From an uncultured Phascolarctobacterium sp. (lineage in GTDB: Bacteria; Bacillota; Negativicutes; Acidaminococcales; Acidaminococcaceae), in assembly GCA_949299135.1 (NCBI GenBank), contig CASFZG010000006.1, positions 1-64,000 of the forward strand: a stretch of DNA of 64,000 nucleotides, given 5' to 3'. Made by a program: the position numbers and the translations under genes. Below the pieces are notes generated by a model. That model did not search any database, had not been told where the DNA came from, and was given only the letters and a program-made list of their open reading frames with translations. Every line of letters starts with the position of its first letter. Position 1 is the stretch's first letter. Positions 57,801 through 64,000 of the stretch are shown here, piece by piece.

Positions 57801-57833
57801 AAAGCTGCGGGAGGTGCAGACGAAGATGTTTAA
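54816..57833 (+). CDS. addB: AddB-like helicase-exonuclease subunit
   Basis: The 1005-residue protein is the AddB/RexB subunit of the double-strand-break repair nuclease. A UvrD-like but inactive-looking helicase region covers most of it; no Walker A G-x-G-K-T is visible (the N-terminus reads I-P-L-G-S-S-A-R-Q). The C-terminal PD-(D/E)XK nuclease has G-R-I-D-R-I and F-V-T-D-Y-K-S-G. An Fe-S staple is predicted from the cysteine in Y-A-A-C-P-F-K and the closing C-x2-C-x5-C (C-D-Y-C-P-A-C-D-I-C). ATG 54816 follows CGGAGA. It overlaps addA by eight bases. Confidence 0.9.
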   Translation: MNKLYCIPLGSSARQFFINEIEQQGWDKALLVLPSGVLQKRAYAEGAVRVKNFDDIAGGLLNANGYTNLKRISRRTQELIVEELLKDYAAENQLPYFNVLVEKKGFVKAVTGLMGQLSRSGAKMEEIYEALNSWDRQGKLGLKDREIAAVYTAYRLKLKEEGWFDVEGLYRLAVYVLQQEHPIVPWQHLYFSEFYQFDGLQVELLRELKNHCGINVGLMYDGARPEIFAATANAYLDLSGFLEVEKLNPPVPPRAEALTVLAENLGEESNIAYDGKGIRLIEANTREQEVRTVLRSVKKLLQQGESADDIIILLRDFSFYAGLRRLSDEYGVPVSLPQSAKLNNQPLTELVYLLLKKAVPSAPALDAANLWQVLGCQALKMLFKLDAEKLLRLKADKYYQTTAAFIEDGMSALDEENKQEFTRLLELVDSLPQAANISDYCNAVSNLLEQLNIADVLGAAFKNGTADHAAIKNYLLAETAITKILTQLQADYEAGGMLHKKISAQDFADIFYEAVQGVELTLQKGDMGGVLITEASGIQGVYYKHVFLLGVREGEFPVLKTENWIYNDYERAMMVSLGIDLPGTIAGLNEDRYFFAAAVSAALQSLTVSWYSDDQGGASAYAEMLQNTFAEGTLKVESCEAVTVENALSANELAEKLAAADRDNEWLAERFNNWNERTELEYWRDGGFDNYSGVLVDKNLLAQLQKHLGSSFSASRLETYAACPFKFLVSYLWQQQEYAEADENVTSIDRGNLLHAAAAEFTERYCGKKLTDFALDALQAEMQQIFEKLCEEYLHSGKLKDTVLLPYQKERFLQTLFDFVKAEYAYAQSWQGYTPLAVERAFGPNTDLSVSIDVDGAPINLQGRIDRIDTGDGGIFVTDYKSGEPPKPAKMQQGLDMQMPLYLLAAQQLGGKVLGGGYYSFKTGKREGGIFFDDTSKPPFYGKNAKAADFNGFISATGEFIKNYVTAMRSGDFKPQAVDGCDYCPACDICRRYGIKAAGGADEDV

Positions 57834-60800
57834 TTTTACCGAAAATCAGGCCGCAGCAATCAACACTTTAAACTGCAACGTGTCCGTATCGGCGGGCGCT
57901 GGAAGCGGTAAAACGCGCGTGCTTGTCGAACGCTTTATTAACATTCTGGCGCAGGGCATTAAAAATCCGCAAAACGCGGTAGTGCCCAAAGAGATTTTGG
58001 CAATAACCTTTACCCGCAAGGCCGCCGCGGAAATGAAAGAACGCATCCGCAAACGCCTGTACGAGCTGGAAAAAGAGGACGCGCTGAACCGCGAGTTCTG
58101 GCACAAACAGCGTCAGGGCTTTGACCAGGCGCGCATCAGCACGATACACGGCTTCTGCAACGGCATTTTAAAGGAGAACCCCGTTGAAACGGAGCTTGAC
58201 CCTGCCTTTAACGTCGCTGAAGAAAACGACATGACGGACTTTTTGCAGACCGGCATTTTTAACTACATCAAAAAAGCACTGGCAGAACGCAGTAACGCTG
58301 TGGAAACTTTGGTGCGTGCATATGGCATCGACGGCTTTAAAAGCCAGTTATATACAATTTACGCCTATGCGGATGAAGTTTTGGCATTTGGAGATTTGGC
58401 TGCGCCGTATGCTGTTGACGAAAACGCCGTGCGCGATAAGCAGGCAGAGCTGGTACAGCTTGTTGATGAGCTTATTGCCGGTGCGGATAATTTTAAGAAG
58501 AACAGCCCGCACTGGAATGAACTGAAAAAACTTGAAGAAAACCGTGCGCTTGTTATTGAAGCCGTCAAGGATTTTGCTAACGCGGAAAATCAGGCTATAC
58601 TTGATGAACACCTGCAATCAATGAGTAAGCGCGGTAAGGATAAAGAAACCGTTGCTGCCGCGCAGGAAGCCTTAAACGCTTTACACCAGAGCATTACCGA
58701 CAAACGCGCGCAGGAGCTTGTTATCTGCTGGCAGCAGGTTTTGCAGGGCTGTACTGATTACATTAAAACCTTGCAAACGGAACAGAACTTAATCGGCTTT
58801 GACGATTTGGAAAGCATGGCGCTGAATCTTCTGGCAAACTCGCCGGAAATCCGCCATAAATACCAGCAGAATTTTAAATATATCATGGTGGACGAGTTTC
58901 AGGATGCGGTGATGATAAAAACAAACTCTGCGGCAATAAGCTGTTCATCGTCGGTGACCCCAAACAGTCCATTTACCGTTTCCGCGGGGCGGATGTGAAC
59001 GTATTTGCGCGCGTGCGCCGTGATATAGAAGTGGGCGGCGGCAAAAACATTACTATGGATGACAACTTCCGCACGGTGGATAAAATACTTGATTTGTGCA
59101 ACGAAACTTTCCCCGATTTGCTGGGGTTAGACGCAACGAAGGACGTATTTTTTGAAGCTTTGCAGGCTAACCGCGAAAGCGAACTGCTGCCGGAGATGCT
59201 TGTTATCAGCTACGACGCTGAAACCGCGCCTTATAGCGAACGCCAGACGGAAGCCAACGCCATAGCGCAGAAAATTAAAACGCTGCATGATGAAGACGGC
59301 GTGCCTTACGGCGATATTGTAATTTTGCTGCGTGCCATGACGCACGTCAGCACTTACGAAGCAACCTTAAACGCCGCCGGCATACCCTGCACCGTTGTGG
59401 ACGGCAAGGGCTTTTACGGCAGGCAGGAAATTGTTGATTTTATCAATTTGCTGACGGTGTGCGCTGACAGCCGCCGCGACTTGGAACTGGCAGGCGTACT
59501 GCGTTCGCCGTATTTTGCGCTTGATGACGAAACAATTACTACGCTGTTCTTTAAAATGCAGGACGATAAAATCTGCGAAAGCCTGTGGCAGCAGCTGCAA
59601 AACAGGGCTTACCCGGATTATTTAAGCAAAGCTAAAAAAGCGCAGCTTGCAGACTGTGCCCAAACATTAAGTAATATTTACAACGCCGCCGCATTCCTGC
59701 CGCTGACGGATTTACTGATATATATTGAAGAAACCTTAAACCTTAACGCACTTTTGGCGGCGCAGCCGGGCGGGGCAGAGCAGCTTGCCAATGTTAAAAA
59801 ACTGTTCAGCCTGGCGGGCGATTTTTGCCTGCACCGTCAGGGCGGCCTGCGCGAATACCTTGATAATGTAAAAAAATTGCGTGCCATGGCGGCGCGCGAA
59901 GCTTCTGCACCGGCCGATAATGAACGCGAAACCGTTACGATTATGACCATCCATAAATCAAAGGGGCTGGAGTTCCCGACAGTCATTTTGCCGGTATTGG
60001 ATGGCAAAATCCAGTCGGATAAAACGCAAATACGCTTTAATAAAAACATCGGCCTTGGCATTAAGGCAGATGTTAACGGCAGCCTGCTGGCAAGCAGCGT
60101 GTTTAACAAAATCAGCGAGCTTAACAAAGAACTGGACGACGCGGAAAAGCAGCGCCAGTTTTATGTTGCCGTTACGCGCGCCAGGGACAGGTTAATAATG
60201 TCCGGTATTGTTAAAACAAATAAAAACGGCAAAGAGCCAAATAACTGGTTTACAAGACTGCGCAGCATTTTGCTGGGTTACACCGGTTTAAACTTTAATG
60301 CGCTGAACGCTGCGGAAATCCCCGCGCCGGAAGAAATAACCACTTTAACCGAAGGCGTTGAGCTGACTGACGAAATAAAAGCTAATATCAAACCACTGAC
60401 TGCTTACGGCAAAGCTTGGCAGCAGAACTTTTCGGCGTCAGCCTTGCAACAGTATGATATCTGCCCGCGCAGCTATTATTACCATTATATTCTGCAAATG
60501 CCGCAGGTCGAGCCGGTGCTGGAAGGTGAGGGCAGTATGGACGCGCGTACGCTGGGCACCTTAATCCACGCCGCGCTGGAAAAATACAACGGCGATGCAC
60601 ACAAAGCCATAATGCAGGCCGCTTACGAAAATGACATAGCCGCCAATCCCACCGAGGCGGAAAATTTGCTTAATGCTTATTTGCAAAGCAATTTATATCC
60701 GGGCCTGGAGGCTAAACAGATGCACGAAACCGGCTTTACGCTGCCGGTACTTGCAAAATACGGCATATATGCGCAGTGCTACGGCTTTATAGATAACATT

Positions 60801-61118
60801 ATTTATAATTCTGACGGCAGTTTAAGCATTATTGATTATAAAACAGGTCATGTTCCTGACGTACTTCCCAAAGGATATAAATATCAGCTTGCCTTATATA
60901 AGCTGGCGGCAGAAGAAATGTTTAACATGCCTGTTAAAAGTGCGGAGCTGCACTTTCTGCGCGGTTGTGTAAGTTTTGAACTTCCGGCAGACTTTAACCC
61001 GGAAGAAATTGCCGCCGAACTGCAAAGCATTTTTGCCAAAACAGACGAGCAGAAATTTACATGCAGCACAGCTTATTGCCACAGCTGCCCGTATGCGTAT
61101 TTCTGCAAAAAAATTTAA
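57826..61118 (+). pseudogene. addA: AddA-like helicase-nuclease subunit, broken by a frameshifting deletion
   Basis: Two open frames together make an AddA protein. The first (57826-58998, ~390 residues) has Walker A G-A-G-S-G-K-T, T-F-T-R-K-A-A-A-E-M-K and the Walker B V-D-E-F-Q-D, then runs into unrelated residues and stops. The second frame is open from about 58905 and reads L-F-I-V-G-D-P-K-Q-S-I-Y-R-F-R-G-A-D, the expected next helicase motif, on to a nuclease domain with S-I-I-D-Y-K-T-G. Residues expected just after Q-D (T-N-x-x-Q) are absent, so roughly ten codons plus one base appear deleted near 58903-58908. A GTG at 58995 could start the second part alone. Two cysteine groups (I-C-P-R-S-Y and C-H-S-C-P-Y-A-Y-F-C) suggest an Fe-S nuclease. 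A sequencing or assembly error is possible. Confidence 0.85.
58903..58924 (+). other. Site of the addA deletion/frameshift
   Basis: Frame one ends its homology at GAT (58903-58905). Frame two begins at TGC (58905-58907), sharing the T. The frame change is -1. An A5 run lies at 58917-58921, but slippage there would still leave the T-N-x-x-Q segment missing. Confidence 0.75.
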
Positions 61119-61193
61119 GGCGGGCGCGCATATAGTAAAATTTGCTTTAGTATAGTATAATGTATACAAAAAAGAATAAGAGGTGTTTACATA

Positions 61194-62138
61194 ATGAAAA
61201 CAAAAATTACCGAACTTTTAGGCATTAAATATCCTGTTATCCAGGGCGGCATGGCATGGACTTCCGACGCTAACCTTGCTGCAGCTGTTTCTAACGCAGG
61301 CGGCGCAGGCATTATTGCTACCGGCGGCCGTACCACAGAATGGACCAAAGCAGAAATTCAAAAATGCAAAACCTTAACCGATAAACCTTTTGGCGTAAAC
61401 TTAATGCTGATGGCACCGAATGTTAACGAAATTATCGAAGTTGTATGCGAAGAAAGAGTTGCTTTTGTAACTCTCGGCGCAGGCAACCCGGTTCCGCATA
61501 TTGAAAAACTGCACAGTGCAGGTATTAAGGTTATCCCTGTTGTGCCGAACGTAAAACTTGCAAAACGTGTAGAAGCGGCAGGCGTAGACGCAATGGTTAT
61601 TGAAGGCATGGAAGGCGGCGGACATATCGGCCAGCAGACCACCATGGCGTTGATGACAAACGTACTGCCTCTGGTTAAAAACGTACCTGTACTGGTTGCA
61701 GGCGGCATTGCCGATGGCCGCGGCATTGCAGCAGCACTTCTGATGGGTGCAGACGGTGTACAGATGGGCTCCCGTTTTATTCTTACCACTGAATGCCCGA
61801 CTCATCCGCGTGCTAAACAGGCAATTATTGATGCTACCGACACCGATTCCGCTGTTACCGGCTTCAGCCGCAACAACGCAGTACGCTGCCTGAAAAATGA
61901 ATTTACCAAAGAATATCTTGCCAAAGAAGTTGCAGGCGCTCCGCAGCAGGAACTTAATGATTTTGCAACCGGTACCAACCGCATGGGTGCAGTAGACGGC
62001 GACATTGAACATGGCGCAGTGCTTGTAGGCCAGAGCCTGAACGCTCTTAACGAAATTCTGCCCTGTAAGGAAGTTATGGAAAAACTTATTGCCGAAGCAA
62101 GAGAAACCCTTGCCAACGCTAAAAATATTGAACTGTAA
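61194..62138 (+). CDS. fabK: Enoyl-ACP reductase II FabK-like / nitronate monooxygenase family
   Basis: The 314-residue FMN protein belongs to the nitronate monooxygenase/FabK family. The sequence I-Q-G-G-M-A-W near the start, V-I-E-G-M-E-G-G-G-H-I-G in the middle and V-A-G-G-I-A-D-G-R-G-I-A-A-A-L-L-M-G-A-D-G-V-Q-M-G-S-R-F are more like FabK, which reduces enoyl-ACP in fatty-acid synthesis, than like nitronate oxidisers. No fab genes lie nearby, so the assignment is from sequence pattern alone. TATAAT at 61156-61161 is a likely -10 and AAGAGGTG precedes the ATG. Confidence 0.85.
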   Translation: MKTKITELLGIKYPVIQGGMAWTSDANLAAAVSNAGGAGIIATGGRTTEWTKAEIQKCKTLTDKPFGVNLMLMAPNVNEIIEVVCEERVAFVTLGAGNPVPHIEKLHSAGIKVIPVVPNVKLAKRVEAAGVDAMVIEGMEGGGHIGQQTTMALMTNVLPLVKNVPVLVAGGIADGRGIAAALLMGADGVQMGSRFILTTECPTHPRAKQAIIDATDTDSAVTGFSRNNAVRCLKNEFTKEYLAKEVAGAPQQELNDFATGTNRMGAVDGDIEHGAVLVGQSLNALNEILPCKEVMEKLIAEARETLANAKNIEL

Positions 62139-62151
62139 TTAAAATAAAAAA

Positions 62152-62186
62152 ACAGCCCTTTACTTACAAATGTAGGTAAAAGGCCG
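62152..62186. terminator. Hairpin between fabK and the sigma-factor gene
   Basis: ACAGCCCTTTACTTACA folds on TGTAGGTAAAAGGCCG with an AA loop. It lies between convergent genes and matches the hairpin at 45704-45738 in 29 of 35 positions. Confidence 0.75.
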
Positions 62187-62219
62187 CTTAATGTTAAACT
62201 TTATATCTTTATAAGTCCG

Positions 62220-62834
62220 TTACGCTATATTATTGCGTAAAATTTTTAACGCCTGTTTATGGTTTTTACTAACCATAGCAGGCGTTATTTTTTGTTTGGC
62301 GGCAATTTCCTTACCGCTGTAACCGTCAAAGTATAAGGCTTTGATGGTGTTTCTTTGTTTCTCGGTCAATTTCTTTAAAGCCAGTTTTAATAATATGGCG
62401 AGTTCTTCGCGCTCAATCATGTTATCGGCAAGGGCGGGCGTATCGGTATCATCGCCAACCGGGATTGCGGTTTCGTTATTCTCACGTTTCCACGCTTTTT
62501 TCATTTCATCATACAAAGCGAAATGAATACGGCAGCGGACATAACCGGCAAAATGCGTAAAATCAGCACCGTTATAATTTAAAACAATTTCTATAAATTT
62601 AAGCCTTGCTAAACTTAAACCTTCTTCATAACCGATAGAGTTATAAAAAATTTCCCTGCGCATCTCTTTTTTAAATAAAGGCTCATAAAAAATACACAGC
62701 CTTTCCAGCGCATTGCGGTCGCCGTTTTGCGCGGCGGTAACAAGTGATTTGGTAAGCTCCGTCTGCTTGTCGTAATCGGTTTTGCTTGCCTCGTTGGGCA
62801 GGGGGTTGTTAATAAAGTGATTATTCGCTTTCAA
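62220..62834 (-). CDS. Small sigma-70 family RNA polymerase sigma factor
   Basis: The 204-residue protein has a region 2-like part (A-A-Q-N-G-D-R-N-A-L-E-R-L to F-A-G-Y-V-R-C-R-I-H-F-A-L-Y-D-E-M-K-K-A-W) and a region 4 helix-turn-helix (L-T-E-K-Q-R-N-T-I-K-A-L-Y, then S-G-K-E-I-A-A-K-Q-K-I-T-P-A-M-V-S). It lacks region 3 and resembles small alternative sigma factors of Firmicutes. TTG at 62834 is chosen as the start because AGGAGG (complement of 62843-62848) is eight bases upstream; an earlier in-frame GTG at 62882 has no ribosome site. It diverges from a surface-protein gene. No anti-sigma gene was seen. Confidence 0.85.
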   Translation of the reverse strand: MKANNHFINNPLPNEASKTDYDKQTELTKSLVTAAQNGDRNALERLCIFYEPLFKKEMRREIFYNSIGYEEGLSLARLKFIEIVLNYNGADFTHFAGYVRCRIHFALYDEMKKAWKRENNETAIPVGDDTDTPALADNMIEREELAILLKLALKKLTEKQRNTIKALYFDGYSGKEIAAKQKITPAMVSKNHKQALKILRNNIA

Positions 62835-62960
62835 ATTAAAAGCCTCCTGTACTAAAAATTTTATCCGCTTAATTGTGGCCACGCAAAAGCGACGTGAAAA
62901 TGATTGTAACTGAAAATAAAAATTTTGGCAAGCCCTTTGGCGAAAAAATTTAACAATTTT

Positions 62961-63167
62961 TTAAAAACGCCATAAATAACTTAACACGCCGCCGTAAACG
63001 GGCGGGTTACCGCATACTGCGCCGCCGCGCAAACCTACCGGCAGGGAAAAAGTTACCACAAGACCAGAAGAAGTAAGACTTACGCCAACCAAAATGTCTT
63101 GATGGGGGGGAAGATTGTGATAAAATAATTTTACATAAACTGCATTTGTATAAAATGCCAAAAGCAA
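62961..63167 (-). other. Short GC-rich open frame, possible gene remnant
   Basis: A 68-codon minus-strand frame fills most of the gap between the sigma factor and the surface gene. From about residue 20 it reads like a protein tail with alternating polar and hydrophobic residues (V-G-V-S-L, V-V-T-F-S-L, G-V-L-S-Y-L-W-R-F at the end). It has no ribosome site and its first codons run through the poly-G tract and the surface-gene promoter area. It may be a decayed gene end or chance. No family was recognised. Confidence 0.3.
63104..63110 (+). repeat. Homopolymeric G7 tract upstream of the surface-protein gene
   Basis: Seven G residues lie 67 bases before the start codon. Such tracts in promoter regions can change length by slippage and alter expression. 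Confidence 0.6.
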
Positions 63168-63177
63168 AGGAGCGATT

Positions 63178-64000
63178 ATGATGACGAAGAAAAATTTAGC
63201 AAAGGCGGTTACGTTAAGCGTCTTGCTTATGATGCCTTACGGTATGGCGTGGGCAGCAGAGTATGATACTTATATTCATGTCGGTGGTAATTCTGATAAT
63301 TATCAAAATGTGGAAAATGCAAAAGGCGAAAAAATTAAAACTGTTGATGGAAATACTTATATATATGATTTTGGTGGTGAAGCGGATTTAAATATAAAAA
63401 CATCAAAATCTCAGATTAACAATGATTGTAACAGAGGTATTGGTATAATCAATAGGAACAGTAAAGTTATTATAAAAGACCGGTTGAATGTTACAGTTAG
63501 TAAAGGTTATGATAAACCATTAAGTAAAAATATATCAGTATTTGGTATTTTAATAAATAATTCTGGTAGTTTACTAGATAGAAGGTTTGGTGGAGATATT
63601 GTAGTAAACGAAGGTACTCAAGGTATATCTATATCTGGCAGTAAAAATATCATTTATGGTGGTAGTGGGAACATAGAAGTTACAGGTAGATATAATGGAT
63701 TTGAAACAAATAGTGAAGCGACATATGGTATTAATATTGGAAATGCTGGAGATGGTTCGGCAATTTATTGGGGGGAGGGAAACATTAAAGTTAGTGATAG
63801 TACTACGAAATATGACCAGAGTAGAAAGAAAAGTGAAAATACTTATGTAAATGCAATTAATTTAACACGCGATAAATTTTCAGTAAGTTATAATAGAGAT
63901 GTTGTTTTGGGAATTAAAAATAGTGATGATTACGATAATGTTGATAAGTATAAAAATATTAAATCTGATGAGTATTCAACATTGGTTAATGAACTCGGTA
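63178..64000 (+). CDS. AT-rich secreted/surface protein, autotransporter-like, partial
   Basis: The frame is open from ATG 63178 to the right edge (274 codons and one base) and is cut off by the window. AAGGAG precedes the start. The product begins with a signal peptide (M-M-T-K-K-N-L-A-K-A, hydrophobic core, A-W-A-A near 27). It then becomes rich in Asn, Ser, Gly, Ile and Thr with short strand-turn repeats (V-I-I-K-D-R-L-N-V-T-V, G-D-I-V-V-N-E-G, G-N-I-E-V-T-G, G-N-I-K-V-S), as in beta-helical passenger domains of autotransporters and adhesins. Base composition is visibly more AT-rich than everything to its left, which suggests a different origin. The C-terminal barrel that would prove the class is outside the window. 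Confidence 0.8.
   Translation, partial: MMTKKNLAKAVTLSVLLMMPYGMAWAAEYDTYIHVGGNSDNYQNVENAKGEKIKTVDGNTYIYDFGGEADLNIKTSKSQINNDCNRGIGIINRNSKVIIKDRLNVTVSKGYDKPLSKNISVFGILINNSGSLLDRRFGGDIVVNEGTQGISISGSKNIIYGGSGNIEVTGRYNGFETNSEATYGINIGNAGDGSAIYWGEGNIKVSDSTTKYDQSRKKSENTYVNAINLTRDKFSVSYNRDVVLGIKNSDDYDNVDKYKNIKSDEYSTLVNELG

Noticed and set aside
58917-58921. Programmed -1 frameshift on an A5 run to join the two addA frames
   Set aside because: A slip there would restore the frame, but the product would still lack the conserved T-N-x-x-Q segment, so a deletion explains the data better than recoding.
62835-62882. GTG start giving a 220-residue sigma factor
   Set aside because: No ribosome site precedes it, while AGGAGG is correctly spaced before TTG 62834.

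Overview
The window looks like core chromosome of a Gram-negative-type Firmicute, most likely class Negativicutes (an Acidaminococcus/Phascolarctobacterium-like organism). This is inferred from four things. The gene order proS-(mgtC)-polC-(bcp)-rimP-nusA-ylxR-ylxQ-infB-rbfA-nrnA-truB-ribF-rpsO is typical of Firmicutes. Both PolC- and DnaE-type replicases are present. Ferredoxin-fused electron-transfer flavoprotein and nickel-pincer LarA genes fit an anaerobe. A secreted, autotransporter-like surface protein begins at the right edge. No species name can be proved from the sequence alone.

Layout. 1-421: 3' part of a 5S rRNA, its terminator, a structured non-coding stretch and a shared terminator. 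422-12832: an acyltransferase (minus), a sodium:solute symporter, dnaE, etfB and Fd-fused etfA, a DUF2007-like protein, pyruvate kinase, an unknown helical protein and a glycerol-1-phosphate dehydrogenase-like enzyme. 12872-27958: rpsB-tsf, then pyrH-frr-small protein-ferredoxin, then the lipid/isoprenoid/membrane set uppS-cdsA-dxr-rseP-ispG, then proS-mgtC-polC-bcp. 27983-36376: the rimP-nusA-infB translation/transcription operon, driven by a near-consensus promoter, through ribF, and then rpsO with its own promoter. 36457-41590: secG, an esterase, a thioesterase, RNase R, SmpB, a secreted rhodanese and tmRNA on the minus strand. SmpB, RNase R, tmRNA and secG form the trans-translation/secretion neighbourhood. 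41755-45684: three tandem larA paralogues. 45786-49339: an iron/peroxide block with feoAB diverging from a PerR-like regulator and rubrerythrin. 49494-54596: a small conserved protein, a secreted nuclease, an MFS transporter, and a gluconate/glycerate permease with glycerate kinase. 54816-62138: addB, a broken addA and fabK. 62220-64000: a small sigma factor on the minus strand, and the 5' part of an AT-rich surface-protein gene with a poly-G tract upstream.

Most of the window is ordinary housekeeping DNA. The points that deserve attention are: a PolC that has lost its embedded proofreading exonuclease; an addA gene broken by a small deletion right after the Walker B motif; Fe-S-type cysteine sets in both AddA and AddB; three adjacent LarA homologues without visible cofactor genes; a PerR-like regulator with one metal ligand changed; an esterase with a Glu in the catalytic Asp position; and the sigma factor/poly-G/surface-gene arrangement at the right edge, which is the best candidate for an accessory, possibly switchable, system. 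No CRISPR array, tRNA gene, insertion sequence or prophage was recognised.
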